Shown: positions 21,921 through 32,852, counted from the first letter of the stretch. The stretch: 64,000 nt of DNA from Nilaparvata lugens (GCF_014356525.2 NC_052511.1:47988182-48052181), one strand, 5' to 3'. Program-made: numbers and translations. Notes: generated by a model from the sequence alone, not told the origin.

Positions 21921-22294
21921 GAAATACGTCTTCGGAAGACGTATTCCAAAGATAGGATAACAACATTGCCAATGCTCTGTCTTGGCAATGCCTTCAATGA
22001 CAGTAGCTGATACCGGTTTATTGATGTAATATTAACTGTTTATTCTCGTTTAAAATAATCAATTATATTTTATTAAGCAGGAAATTATTTTTTTCTAATA
22101 GCTTCATTGAAAATGTCCATAGTTAAGATGAAATATTTTGTTAACTAATTATCAATTCTACATTGTTAAAAGACGATCTGGCAACAGAGTAAAGCGAGAA
22201 AGAGATAGCGCTATCCGCTTTGTTGAATGATAGTCAAGGATAGCAATACCATTGCTTTATCAAACACTGCCATTATAACGTGGACCTCACTATA
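21921..22294. mobile_element. Second mariner-type MITE, inverted and truncated
   Basis: Same interior as 21163-21920 in opposite orientation, ending GTTATAACGTGGACCTCACT then ATA. Its outer TIR at the junction is missing and replaced by a 23-nt palindrome, AATACGTCTTC-G-GAAGACGTATT. Confidence 0.75.
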
Positions 22295-22370
22295 TGACCA
22301 TATGGTATATGACTATACTATATATATAGTAGTAGTCAAATTTCTACAATAAATGAATTTATTCACTTAG

Positions 22371-22520
22371 GGCCGTTTGCACAGTCAAAGCTTAAACTGA
22401 ATTTAATCAGCTGGTGGCTTAAACTCAAAATGTAACACATTATAACAAACGAGACTTGATACGGATTTTATCCAGTTTAAAATGAAATTTAGTTTAAACT
22501 GTTACTGTGCAAACGGCCCT
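22371..22520. mobile_element. MITE (AGGGCCGTTTGCACAGT family)
   Basis: Perfect 17-bp inverted tips AGGGCCGTTTGCACAGT and ACTGTGCAAACGGCCCT with AGTTTAAACT-type inner arms. A 1.2-kb relative is at 42449-43650. Confidence 0.85.
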
Positions 22521-22607
22521 TTCTTTGACAACGATATCTTTCTGCAGGTCCGCCGTTGTAGTCAATACATTCATATAAATGAAGAAATTTGACTGCTAGT
22601 CGTTCTA

Positions 22608-22735
22608 TATAGAATCAAATCAAATCAAAATCAAATCAAATCAAATTTTATTCACAATTTCAAAAAAACAATTTAGGGTCCTGCCAAACCTGTAGGTTTT
22701 TATAGTACATAGGTTTATATTTTGATAGTTACAAA
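22608..22735 (-). mobile_element. LINE 3' tail with (TTTGA)n end
   Basis: On the minus strand the sequence ends GTGAATAAAATTTGATTTGA and continues as imperfect TTTGATT repeats, a typical LINE terminus. No coding part remains. Confidence 0.5.
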
Positions 22736-22785
22736 AAACTTTGCCATGAATTATTGGATTTGTTTACATCCATAAAAATACTCAC

Positions 22786-22953
22786 TGCATGATCTTGCTG
22801 GGATCCTGAGAGCAGGCCATGGCTTCCAGGTAGGACTCCCTCTTCTTACGACTGGTGGTCGACATGTACTGCTTCCTCACGAACTGCCACACCTCCTCTG
22901 GGCCGGCATTCACAGCTGTACACAGCAGGATGTCCTCCAGGTCTGTCGGAATC
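22786..22953 (-). CDS. M1 aminopeptidase exon
   Basis: Acceptor aatgtttag and donor ATGCA|GTGAGT, 168 nt. Encodes IPTDLEDILLCTAVNAGPEE then VWQFVRKQYMSTTSRKKRES and YLEAMACSQDPSKIM. The pattern R..LLC.A...G....W.F....Y......+R...L.A+.CS.D is a strong signature of the C-terminal helical domain of M1 peptidases. Phase 2 at both ends matches its neighbours. Confidence 0.92.
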
Positions 22954-23060
22954 CTAAACATTCAAAATTCCTGATTAATACTATAGAGAGAAAATAGCAT
23001 AAGAAGATATCCCACGGTATGATTTGTTTATTTTCCATGCTTCAAGTCAATTTTTGTAAA

Positions 23061-23308
23061 TGGGTCCCTCTAAAAACGTTTAAACTGACAAAATTTCATA
23101 AAGTGATAATTCAGTGTAAAGACGTTGGTTGAATGGTTCGCTGCCTAGTGGTAGCATCAGTGGTTGATGGTACACACTATTTTATGTATAGTGCGAACTA
23201 TCAAACACAGATGTCACTGCCGGGTGGAAATTATTCTACCAGCGTTTTTACACTGGAGCATCACGTTGTGAATTTTTTTTCAGTTGCAACGTTTTTAGAG
23301 GGACCCAT
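23061..23308. mobile_element. MITE with TGGGTCCCTCTAAAAACGTT ends
   Basis: Left tip TGGGTCCCTCTAAAAACGTT and inverted right tip AACGTTTTTAGAGGGACCCA, an exact 20-bp pair, 248 bp apart end to end. Confidence 0.85.
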
Positions 23309-23359
23309 TACTAAAGCGACTACTGTCTAGTATTACTGTTTTGTTGGGGTGAGAGTGTA

Positions 23360-23795
23360 AAGCCGGATCCACACTAAACAAATTGATGTTCGACAAACAT
23401 GGGCAAATTTTATCATGTTTGACGAACAATGTTTGCCATGGCCAGTGTGGACGAGTCACTAAACAAAAAAAATATAATTTGTAAGTGGAGGAGAACAGGT
23501 TTGACTTGACTTTTGCAGAGCAGAGAAATTGAGGGAAATCAGCCCATTACAGTGATGAATAGATTCAGAGTAAGAAGAGCGGTTGCCAAGTTGACGATCA
23601 GGCTCAGTCGATGCAGTACTTTCAGAAAGGGAACTAGGTTGTGCCAAAACACTGAAAATGTTTGGAAAAACAGTAGTTTTTGGTTTGACAAACAATGATT
23701 GTACAAACATTTTAGAATGTTTGTCCCTGAGCCCCTCAACAAACATGTTTGCCGAACATGTTTGTCGAACATTTGTTCAGTGTAGACCTGGCCTA
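23360..23795. mobile_element. MITE with GCCGGATCCACACTAAAC-like ends
   Basis: Imperfect inverted tips (AGCCGGATCCACACTAAAC left, GTTCAGTGTAGACCTGGCC right) with repeated GTTTGTCGAACAT motifs near each end. It contains at 23513-23645 an inverted copy of the unit that is tandem at 24241-24580. Confidence 0.55.
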
Positions 23796-24240
23796 AGAAC
23801 GGCACAGTATAAGAGACTACCAGCGTCTGATAGCTCCACAAAAAAGAACTACTAGGACTATCGGCTTCAGTTAACAGTGACATTTGAAAAATACATGCCC
23901 TATACCATGGGATATCTTCTTATGCTATACTTACTTCATGTTGATAGAAAATATTGATATGTAAATAAGGGTACTTTTTAAAAAAGTTTTGTACCCTAAA
24001 AGGCGAAGACCTTAAGGCAAGAGCACACAGACAGACTGAGAAAAAGTCAAACGTGTGCAAGCTGACACGTGAGGAAACATAATTATGAAGACAGACAGAC
24101 GTGTGCGTTGCAACAGTCCTGTTTGTTGGACAATATATCAATTATTCTACTTGATTTGAAGCTACAAATGACTTGGCGGAATATGCAGAGCAGAGAAAAG
24201 TGGAAATACAGCAGCGGCGATTTTGCTGTGCTAAAGCGGA

Positions 24241-24580
24241 AAGCGTTCTGTAGTCAATACCTCATGATATGCATACCTAGTTTCCTCTCTGAAAGTACTG
24301 CATCGACTGAGTCTGATCGACAACTTGGCAAACGCTCTTCTTACTGTGGCTCTATTCATCAATGTAATTGGCTGATATCCCTCCACTTCTCCGCTCTGCA
24401 CATCCCTCCAAAGCGTTCTGTAGTCAATACCTCATGATATGCATACCTAGTTTCCTCTCTGAAAGGACTGCATCGACTGAGTCTGATCGACAACTTGGCA
24501 ACCGCTCTTCTTACTGTGGCTCTCTTCATCAATGTAATTGGCTGATTTCCCTCCATTTCTCTGCTCTGAACATCTCTCCA
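24241..24580. repeat. Two tandem units of 170 bp
   Basis: AAGCGTTCTGTAGTCAATAC starts at 24241 and again at 24411, with over 90% similarity by eye. A partial third unit is at 24740-24835 and an inverted partial one at 23513-23645. Short ORFs here are not convincing genes. Confidence 0.85.
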
Positions 24581-24924
24581 AGTCGAAAGTAATTTTATAA
24601 ATAAAAATATAAATCACAGTAGCCTTTTGAATTATTTTGTCACAACATTTGTCAGGGTACTGAGATTTATGTTTTTATTTATATTAAAAGTAGCTCTAAA
24701 GAAAAAAGACAACGAAAGTAATTTTGTATGGACTATAGTTTCCTCTCTGAAAGCACTGACTGCATCGACTGAGTCTGAACGTCAACTTGGCAGCCGCGCT
24801 TCTTTCTATGACTATTCATCAATGTAATTGGCTGATCTACTTTTGAATTTCCTGTTTTAATTCGACTATAATAACAATCATGATTTAAATATTGTTATAA
24901 TGATTGATTGATGAATTAACTCAC

Positions 24925-25115
24925 TGAGTTTCAGCTTCGGACATGAGCAGGTAGACCTGTTTGAGAGCCCTGTCGACGCAACCGTGGTGTCCGAAGCCAC
25001 AGGCGAGGGCCACCACTGTCATCCGCGTCAGCTGACTGGTGTCGCACTCTGGTGTCGTGTCGTCGTCGAAGCTCAGTGATGAGTACCAGTTGGAGACCAG
25101 CATCTGGATGTAGCG
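24925..25115 (-). CDS. M1 aminopeptidase exon
   Basis: Acceptor ctggtttgcag and donor ACTCA|GTGAGT, 191 nt. Encodes RYIQMLVSNWYSSLSFDDDT then TPECDTSQLTRMTVVALACG and FGHHGCVDRALKQVYLLMSE. The LTR...V..ACG.GH..CV..A...... pattern is the conserved central part of the ERAP1-like C domain. It enters in phase 0 and leaves in phase 2. Confidence 0.92.
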
Positions 25116-25179
25116 CTGCAAACCAGTTCATGAAATTATTATAAAATAAAAAGATTTTATTAATCCAAACAATAGTAGA

Positions 25180-25800
25180 ATAATAGAGAAAGAGGAAGAA
25201 GAAGGAGAAGAAGAAGAAGAAGAAGTAAGAGGAGGAGGATGAGGATGAGGATGAGGATGAGGAGGAGGAGGAGAAGGAGAAGGAGAAGGAGAAGGAGCAG
25301 GAGAAGGAGAAGGAGAAGGATAAGGAGAAGAAGGAGAAGGAGAAGGAGGATTGAGAGGAGGAGGAGGTGACGAAGGAGGAGGAAGGAGGAGCAAGAAAAG
25401 GAGGAGAAGAAGGAGGAGAAGATGGAGGAGAAGAAGGAGAAGAAGAAGATGAAGAAGAAGAAAAGAGGATGAGGAAGAGAAGAAGAAGAAGGAGGAGAAG
25501 ATGAAGTAAAAGAAAAGAGGAGGAGAAAGAGAAGAAGGAGAAGAAGAAGAAGAAGAAGGAATAGGAGGAGGAAGAGGAGGGGAAGGAGAAGGAGAAGAAG
25601 GAGAAGCAATAGGAGGAGGAGGAGGAGGAGGAGGAGAAGATTAAGAAAAAGAGGAGGAAGAAGAAGAAGAAGAAGAAGAAGAAGAAGAAGAAGAAGAAGA
25701 AGAAGGAGAAGAAGAAGGATAAAAAGAAGAAGGAGGAGAAGAAGAAGAAGAAAAAGAAGAAGAAGAAGAAGAAGAAGAAGAAAGAAGGAGAAAGAAAGAT
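25180..25800. repeat. (GAA)n/(GAG)n purine-rich low-complexity tract
   Basis: About 620 bases of GAA and GGA triplets directly upstream (in gene sense) of the exon at 24925-25115, so the pre-mRNA carries a long CU-rich tract before that exon's acceptor. The long open frames here encode only Phe/Leu/Ser runs. Confidence 0.9.
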
Positions 25801-26399
25801 GATTCCATTGAGTTTTTTCATCAAGTCTCACTTTCAAAGTGCCATAACTTCTTCAATTATTACAATCGACACATTTTAAACACATAATTGTGTAGATAAT
25901 TTAATTTATTTTAAAATTGTTCCCTTGTGAAATTCACCTTAAATTAACGGTTGAGGAGTTACAAGCCAAAAACCGCACGAACTGCACAATTATATTTTAT
26001 TCTCACAGACTTCAGAAATCTCAGAGCCCAAAGCTTAGACAGCTCTGGAGCCTGTTGGATGAGTGAGGGAACGTCAGCACATTCTGCCGGCAGAAATCCT
26101 AACTACAACGTCACCTGCAACTCTGCAAACGGGAGCGCTCGCCCCATCTAGCGGCAGCAGTTGTAACTAAACTGTACATTGATTAAGGTTTTCGTGAATT
26201 GTGGTGTTATGGTTGATTGTACACTAAAACTCCATGAAACAAAAGATGTAGAAAATGAAACGGAGAACAAATGATGTTATATTACCTTTTCTTGTATATC
26301 TATGTATGAGGCTGGAAATAATAAAAAACTGAAAATAAGTTGATGGTGGTCATTTGTAGTGAGTTAAAAATCAATTATTACACTATGATTATTGGCTAT
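25801..26399 (-). other. Intron segment, nothing recognised
   Basis: AT-rich intron of the aminopeptidase gene with no repeat that I can match elsewhere in the window. Confidence 0.3.
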
Positions 26400-27340
26400 T
26401 TTCTCTCGTCATCTTCTTGAGAGGAAGAAAACAGGATGAGGAGAAGAAAAAAATAAAAAAGGAGAAGAACTGAAAGAAGCATGAAGAAGAAGAAAGAGGA
26501 GGAGAAGGAGAAGGAGAAGATAAAGGGGAAGAAGTGGAAAAGGAAGAGAAAAAGATGAAGAAGAGTAGAATAAGTTGGTAGAGGGAGATGGAGAAGAATA
26601 GGAGGGGCTGGAGGAGACGGTAGAAGAGGATGAAGACATTAGAATGATGAGAGGACAAGGGAATAAGCTACAAGAAAACAAACAGGAAGAAGAAGAAAAC
26701 GTGAGTGAAAACCCAAAAAACGTGTAGAACAAGAGAGAATGAAGAAAGGAGAGAGCAGAATAATAATGAGGAGGGGATAAAAGGAGACGGTAAGAGATGG
26801 AGAAGACAAGAAGGGGCAGAAAAGACAGGAAGAGAAAAAGAGAAGAAACAACGATAATAAAGCAAGAGAAAAGAAGAAGAAAGATAGAGAGGAAGAAGAA
26901 AAGAGAAAATTGAGAAGAAGCAACAACAAGAAGAACCAAGAATAGTGTATAGATATACTATATACCATCCTTGAAGAGGAACCAGGAAGTAGAAGATCAA
27001 GAAAAAATGCAAGATATCAGAAAAAAGAATAGCTAGAACAAGAAGAGAAAGAGAGAATATAAAAAAGAGAAGAGCGAGAAGAGAAAAGGAGAAGGGATGA
27101 GGAAGTAGATTATAGTAAAAGAGAATAGGATGAAGATAAGTGAGAAGATAACAAGATGTGGAGGATAGGAGTCATGAGAAGAAGAAGAAGAAATACGAAG
27201 AATTAAAAGTAATGAGAACCGAAAAATGACAATGATAACAAGATCAGGAAATAGATAACTTAAGCTGAATAATGATAGGAAGAAGAAGAAAAACAGAATG
27301 AAGAAGTAAGAAAGATGATCTTAGAAAAACAGTCAAGGAA
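26400..27340. repeat. Degenerate purine-rich tract
   Basis: Imperfect GAA/AGG sequence over about 900 bases, evidently a decayed microsatellite of the kind seen at 25180-25800. No gene. Confidence 0.7.
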
Positions 27341-27364
27341 ATATTTTGAAATTCGGACACTCAC

Positions 27365-27642
27365 CCTAAACAAGGGCCTAGCAGGCGTGCCAATCAACTT
27401 GGCTTCCAGAGTTTTGAAAATATCGAAGGCAGTGGTCCAAGGTATGATGTCGGTTTCATGCGCCAGGTATTGGCTGAGGTTGAGTGCAGTAGTATAGTTG
27501 AGGTACCCTGCACTGGCCAGTGTGAAGGCATCGTCTAGAAGCTGAGCTCTGTTGAGAGGGTGGATGTCTGCAAACTCACAGCTGATCATGTCGTCGATGA
27601 GGAGGTTCCAGGTATGGGGGTCGTAGTTCACACGGTAGAAAC
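27365..27642 (-). CDS. M1 aminopeptidase exon (start of C-terminal domain)
   Basis: Acceptor attatttttctag and donor TTTAGG|GTGAGT, 278 nt. Encodes GFYRVNYDPHTWNLLIDDMI, then IHPLNRAQLLDDAFTLASAG, then YLNYTTALNLSQYLAHETDI and IPWTTAFDIFKTLEAKLIGT. YRVNYD, IHPLNRAQLLDDAF and ETDIIPW are hallmark motifs of the M1 family where the beta-sandwich domain passes into the helical C domain. It enters in phase 1 and leaves in phase 0. Confidence 0.97.
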
Positions 27643-27806
27643 CTAGAAAAATAATTTCCAGTTGAAACTAATTATAGTACAATTATTATTTAACGAAAAT
27701 CCTAAATAAATGCTGTAAATCACCCCGAAGACTTCTGCTACTGCAGACATTGACAACAGGGTTAACAGCTAGATGGAAATTGATGAGAACTACTATCCAA
27801 AAATAG

Positions 27807-27878
27807 TTGCCAGCCCGGGAATCGAACCCGGTACCCTCTCAATTGCTAGTCAGGAATGATACCCTTACAAAAACTGAC
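27807..27878 (-). repeat. tRNA-like core of SINE unit 1
   Basis: On the minus strand it carries box B GGTTCGATTCC and the acceptor-like end GGGCTGGCAAC. Box A is damaged (several differences from GGTGTAAGGGTAAGC). Not a functional tRNA. Confidence 0.6.
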
Positions 27879-28110
27879 AATCTCTAGATAGCAGCGCTCA
27901 TTGTATACGAAGCCATAGCGGCCAACCAGGTACAGATGGAATTAAATAGAGAATGCATTTATTTAAATGCTAATTAATATATAATTATTAATCAACGAAA
28001 ATCCTCAATAAATGCTGTAAATCACCCCGAAGACTTCTGCTACTGCAGACATTGACAACAGGGTTAACAGCTAGATGGAAATTCGATGAGAACTACTATC
28101 CAAAAATTAG

Positions 28111-28183
28111 TTGCCAGCCCGGGAATCGAACCCGGTACCCTCTCAATTGCTAGTCAGGAATGCTTACCCTTACACCAAACTGA
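28111..28183 (-). repeat. tRNA-like core of SINE unit 2
   Basis: Box A-like TTTGGTGTAAGGGTAAGCAT and box B GGTTCGATTCC on the minus strand. The seven-base acceptor TGTCAGT can pair fully (two G-U pairs) with GCTGGCA. Confidence 0.65.
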
Positions 28184-28448
28184 CAATCTCTAGATAGCAG
28201 CGCTCATTGTATACGAAGCCATAGCGGCCAACCAGGTACAGATGGAATTAAATAGAGAATGCATTATTCAAATGCTAATTAATATAATATAATTATTCAA
28301 CGAAAATCCCAAATAAATGCTGTAAATCACCCCGAAGACTTCTGCTACTGCAGACATTGACAACAGGGTTAACAGCTAGATGGAAATTCGATGAGAACTA
28401 CTATCCAAAAATTAGTTGCCAGCCCGATAGAGCGCTGCTATCCAGATA

Positions 28449-28522
28449 TTGTCAGTTTGGTGTAAGGGTAAGCATTCCTGACTAGCAATTGGGAGGTACC
28501 GGGTTCGATTCCCGGGCTGGCA
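28449..28522 (+). repeat. tRNA-like core of SINE unit 4
   Basis: Best preserved core: TGTCAGT acceptor, TTGGTGTAAGGGTAAGC box A, CCGGGTTCGATTCCCGG T-arm and GCTGGCA. The anticodon arm does not form a clean five-pair stem, so this is an internal RNA polymerase III promoter of a SINE rather than a tRNA gene. Confidence 0.7.
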
Positions 28523-28755
28523 ACTAATTTTTGGATAGTAGTTCTCATTGAATTTCCATCTAGCTGTTAACCCTGTTGTCAATGTCTGCAGTAGCAGAAG
28601 TCTTCGGGGTGATTTACAGCATTTATTTGGGATTTTCGTTAAATAATAATTATATATTAATTAGCATTTGAATAAATGCATTCTCTAATTAATTCCATCT
28701 GTACCTGGTTGGCCGCTATGGCTTCGTATATAATGAGCGCTGCTATCCAGAGATT

Positions 28756-28827
28756 GTCAGTTTGGTGTAAGGGTAAGCATTCCTGACTAGCAATTGGGAG
28801 GTACCGGGTCGATTCCCGGGCTGGCAA
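28756..28827 (+). repeat. tRNA-like core of SINE unit 5
   Basis: As unit 4, but box B lacks one T (GGGTCGATTCC). Confidence 0.6.
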
Positions 28828-29046
28828 CTAATTTTTGGATAGTTTCTCATGAATTTCCATCTAGCTGTTAACCTGTTGTCAATGTCTGCAGTAGCAGAAG
28901 TCTTCGGGGTGATTTACAGCATTTATTTGGGATTTTCGTTGAATAATAATATTATTATATTAATTAGCATTTGAATAAATGCATTCTCTATTTAATTCCA
29001 TCTGCAATTCTAGTACAATAGTATATAGGTTAATCCCCGACACTAC

Positions 29047-29208
29047 ACATCGATTTTTTTCGTACGATATTTTGCCGTCCTTATGAATTCTATCAGATTA
29101 AATGGAGCTTGACAAACAGAATCTGTTTGAAATCATCTGTTTAATCTAATAGGATTTAAAAGGACGGCAAAATACCGTACGAACAAAAATCGATTTTTTT
29201 GTGCGGGT
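29047..29208. mobile_element. Palindromic MITE (TCGTACGGTATTTTGCCGTC family)
   Basis: Inverted arms of about 60 bp with ends ACACATCGATTTTT and, inward, CGTACGATATTTTGCCGTCC. Other members, each joined to a (CA)n run, are near 56300-56520, 56785-56985 and 61895-63320. Confidence 0.8.
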
Positions 29209-29281
29209 TTAAGAGTGTGAGCCTAAACCTTATCGAACGAGCCTATAGCTTCCACTGATGACATGAGACTCTCATGTTTAA

Positions 29282-29950
29282 ACCAGCCGTCAGGCTCGCT
29301 TCGCTCGCCATATCCGTCTAGCAAGGGGGATCCGCCCCCTGGACCCTCGACTGGATCTTTCAAGAATGAGATCAGCAGGCTCGCCTGCATTTTTCATTTG
29401 TAGGACGATCATATGTTAGGACGATCCAGTCGGGGGTCCAGACTAAACGTCTGGCTATACGGATATGGCAAGCGAAGCGAGCCTGACGTCTAGTAATATA
29501 ATATTCCCAGGAATAGCTCTGATTGAAGTAGCAGTGCCCAATCAATTTTTCCGCGATAAATCCATTTCAATCTTCAACCTGGTGCCAACCTAACAAAGTC
29601 AACTCAACTTAATGCCAACCCTTAAAATTATTAATTTTGTTACCAGTTAACAAGTGTTTCGAAGAGGTACTATCTCTAGATTATAGTTCTATATTATCAT
29701 ATGGAATGAACATTTCAATTTATTATGATTAAGAGGGTTGGAATAAGAAGAATATACATGCTAAAAGACGAACTTTAAACTCTTAAAAACCACCCTTAGA
29801 GTTAAAATTTTTCCAAATCCGTTCTTAGTGCGCCTCTAAAGGGCCAACTGAACATACCTACCGAATTTGAAAGTTTTTGGTCCGGTAGATTTTTAGCTCT
29901 GCGAGTGAGTGAGTCAGTCAGTCAGTGAGTGAGTGCCATTTCGTTTTTAT
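29282..29950. mobile_element. Helitron-like foldback element with tail, copy 2
   Basis: Same layout as 8341-9033: foldback 29282-29502 with tips GTCAGGCTCGCTTCGCTCGC, then a tail ending in GTGAGTCAGTCAGTCAGTGA and GCCATTTCGTTTTTATA. Confidence 0.65.
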
Positions 29951-30369
29951 ATAATATTATATAGATATAGAAGATGTCCGACAATATTATGTCGTTTGTA
30001 TGTTCGACTGCATTTTTCTTTCGATTGCTTTCATCAATAAACTTCAAATCTTCAACAGATTGAGTTCTTTGGCTAACAAAAGTGTATTTTTCTTCAGCCA
30101 TTTTTAAGGATATAATTGGAACTGCATGAGGAAAAATATGTTGTACTTCATCATTACAAATCATCAATAATAAAAGTGTTCTTTTGAATTAGAGTGTTGT
30201 CCAATAATAGTGTTCGAATGAAATAAGTTCTTTGCCCTACGAAATTGGCTCACTTCTTCGTCCTTTTTTGAGGATATAACGGGATAACATTGAACTGCAT
30301 GAGGGAAATATGTAGTAATGCATGCTTAAAGGTTACGAATTAACAGAGAAGCCGAACACTTTGACCCTG

Positions 30370-30510
30370 TCCCACAAAAGCCTGTTAAATTTTAACTAAA
30401 TGCCACAAGAACCAATGAGAGAAGGCTTTTCTGAGAATGAACGGTCTCTGATTTATTCTCGTAGAATTTAATCACGGTTATAGTTCAACAGGCTTTTGTG
30501 AAATTATAAC
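30370..30510. repeat. Decayed MITE related to 19757-19906
   Basis: Inverted AAAAGCCTGTTAAATTTTAA and TTCAACAGGCTTTTGTG with an inner AACCAATGAGAGAAGGC. Tips eroded. Confidence 0.5.
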
Positions 30511-31992
30511 TACGAAGAAGGCTGGAATTGAAAACAATGAGATTTGAAAATGAATGCACCTACATCAACAAATTTTAGAAACGTACGATATATTTTTTTG
30601 CCACACTGCACAGAAAGCAGCTGATCTCCAGTCCCTACGTAGATCTGAAAGACATTGTTTGCAGACGACTCTCGTCTGACGTCAGAACTGGTTTCTTTCC
30701 GGCCTAGGCCGGAATGAGTACCATTTCCAGCCGCTAACATGGAACTTAGAAAGGTGATCATCATAACAGCTGATCAAAAAACTTTTCATTATTTGTGTTC
30801 ATTATTCAATAATTAAAACATTCATAATAATATCATCTTATTGTCATTTGAAAGAATAAAAAAGTATAAACTCAACCTCCCACATAATTGAACATCATCT
30901 TTTAGGTTATTTAGAAAAATCAGAATAAAAAATAAAAATACTTGAACAATTTCCTGATAATCAGATTACCTCAGATTTGCTAGAGTCCTTCCACTTCTGC
31001 TTTCAGTGCTTAGTAAACAAACTATTCTCATATATTCTCATATATATTGTTTATTTTTGTGTGTGGCGAAAAATAGCGTTCGCACCACGGGCAAAAATGC
31101 TTTTTCCTACAGTTACCTTGAAAAGTGGACATTGCTGCACTGATTACAGAACGCAAAGAATCACTTTTCCGCTCTAGTACGGGAAAATTTTTTTGCACTC
31201 CAGATTTGCAACATGGCAACGCAAAATACCATATATGGAGCAACAGTGCAGCAAAATCAAAATGAAGTTGGTAACAGTGACTGCTGTGGATGCTATTGTG
31301 AGCAGAGGTGCAATGAAGCACAACGAGCTAATTATTATTCATTTCGTATTATATCTAATTAAATAAATGTATGTATCTTGGTTAAGTGCAGTAGCATATA
31401 TACTTATATTATTTTTTGTAAAGCTTTTTGTATTTTGTTTTTGGCAAAATAAATTATATTATAACGAGGACAGCGACAGCACAGTGCCACATTCAGCACA
31501 CAGCCGCCTCTTCATTCAAACACTACTACATTATTCAATTTGACAATAAATTGTTTTTATAATAATAAAATTACACAGAAAAACATTTGATGGATTTCAG
31601 GCAATTTTACCCATAATTACCCACTTTTCATATTCAATGGTAACTGTAGGAAAAATTAAATGTGAAATACGTGCGCAAAGTTCCTCTGCTGCACTCAACA
31701 AATCATTCCACCCAATAAACGTTTCCTTCGGTGCAGCAAACTGTTACTTTGCGCACTAGTTGCACAAATAACTATTCCGGCTCTCAATCTTTTCTCGAAA
31801 CCTATTTCGAGCCGGAAAAATCTCATCTTCTGCTCTAGGTGCGAAATATCCTATTCCCGACTGAATGTAAAACTTGTAATTTCGAATACATCAAAATTAG
31901 AAAATAATAAACGTGTAATAACACTCAATTTGAGAAAGTATTGGTATAGAGAAAAGATAGCATTTGATATTGTTTCTCTATGGTAAAATCAC
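30511..31992 (-). other. Intron segment with an unclassified repeat
   Basis: 31060-31870 has GGTAACTGTAGGAAAAA in inverted copies (31107 and 31638) and GC-richer blocks, suggesting a decayed element. The rest of this aminopeptidase intron segment is unremarkable. A short minus ORF at 30510-30764 has no recognisable features. Confidence 0.35.
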
Positions 31993-32197
31993 CTGCAAGT
32001 TGAATATTGAACATTATCCACTCATCATCATCGAGGTTGATCTCGACCTGGTGGAAAGCATTGGACACGTTAAACCATTCACGTGGTCTCGTGTCGTTGA
32101 AATCCAGTTCGGTGCTGGTCGTGTAGGAGAGGGGAATCCACCAGCGGGGTGATTTAGCCGATTGCTCGCCTGATGAGTTGGTCATCAGGAAACGTTT
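31993..32197 (-). CDS. M1 aminopeptidase exon (beta-sandwich domain)
   Basis: Acceptor gtgttcgtttcag and donor TTGCAG|GTGATT, 205 nt. Encodes KRFLMTNSSGEQSAKSPRWW, then IPLSYTTSTELDFNDTRPRE and VEINLDDDEWIMFNIQLAG. Q.RFL, W.IPL.YTT...F..T.P..W and EWI..NIQ are the standard order in M1 enzymes, immediately before YRVNYD in the next exon. It enters in phase 0, but no upstream partner ending in phase 0 was found between here and the gap at 34607. Confidence 0.93.
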
Positions 32198-32852
32198 CTG
32201 AAACGAACACAAAACTATTGAAGATAGAATAAATAGATTGTGAATTTATAAATGTATTGAAATAGTGAAACAGTACTAAACAGCACGCTAGTTAGAAGAA
32301 GAATCTTCTTTAATATACCGTGCTAAACAGTACACTAATCATGTGGAAGAGCTCCGTATTACAATGTAATCTGTATTTTGTATGGAATAAAGAATATTTG
32401 AATTTGAATTTGAAATTGGAATACATACAGTAGCAATAGTATTGATGAGTTTATTGAAATATAGTGATACAGTCAAGCCTTCTAATATTGAGATTATGGT
32501 GAGAGGAAGAGATTATGCTGAGATTCAAGTTATAAAGGCAGCAGCTGATTAACATCGTTATTATAGTGAGGTCCACGTTATAATGGCAGTGGAGGAAGAT
32601 GGGAGAACAACGTTGCCGATCCTCTGTCTTGTCAATGCCTTCTATAGACGGTAGCTGATACGGGTTTATTGATGTAATATCAACTGTTCATTCTCGTTTG
32701 AAATAACCAATTATATTCAATCAAGCAAGAAATTATATTTTCCAATAATTTCATAATTAAGATTAAATATTTTGTCAATTATTTTTTAATTCTACATTGT
32801 TAAAAGCCGATCTCACGCTGAAGAGATAGCGTTATTAGCTTTGTTGAATGCA

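Larger units (their letters stand above)
21046..22607. mobile_element. Outer foldback element holding four nested insertions
   Basis: The ends ATAGAACGACTGGGAGTCGA (21047) and the inverted ACTGCTAGTCGTTCTAT (about 22590-22607) with adjoining AAATTTGACT..AATTTCTACAAT blocks form inverted arms. Inside lie a mariner-type MITE (21163-21920) with a Helitron in it (21301-21681), a second truncated inverted MITE copy (to 22294) and another MITE (22371-22520). All sit in one aminopeptidase intron. Confidence 0.65.
22981..23931. mobile_element. MITE of the CTATAGAGA..ATAGCATAAG family with nested insertions
   Basis: Ends GAGAAAATAGCATAAGAAGA with TATCCCACGGTAT and the inverted CCATGGGATATCTTCTTATG. 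The related intact copies at 40075-40339 and 62742-63012 are about 270 bp. Here the interior holds MITEs at 23061-23308 and about 23360-23795. Confidence 0.6.
27660..28990. mobile_element. Inverted cluster of five tRNA-derived SINE/foldback units
   Basis: Two units and a partial third point left (27660-27965, 27985-28265, 28290-28428), and two point right (28430-28690 and 28690-28990). They form a roughly 1.3-kb palindrome centred near 28430. Each full unit has a tRNA-like core, the CACCCCGAAGACTTCTGC block and an AAATCC..AAATAAATGC tip. Four tRNA-like cores are listed separately. Confidence 0.8.

Noticed and set aside
25128..25837. Long minus-strand open frames rich in Phe, Leu and Ser
   Set aside because: Purine-rich microsatellite. 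Only the last part of one frame (24925-25115) is a real exon.
28449..28522. Functional tRNA gene
   Set aside because: Acceptor and T arms pair well, but the anticodon arm does not, and the sequence is one of several copies embedded in a larger repeated unit.
30510..30764. 84-codon minus-strand ORF in the aminopeptidase intron
   Set aside because: Does not fit the M1 family at this position, lacks matching splice phases and has no recognisable motif.
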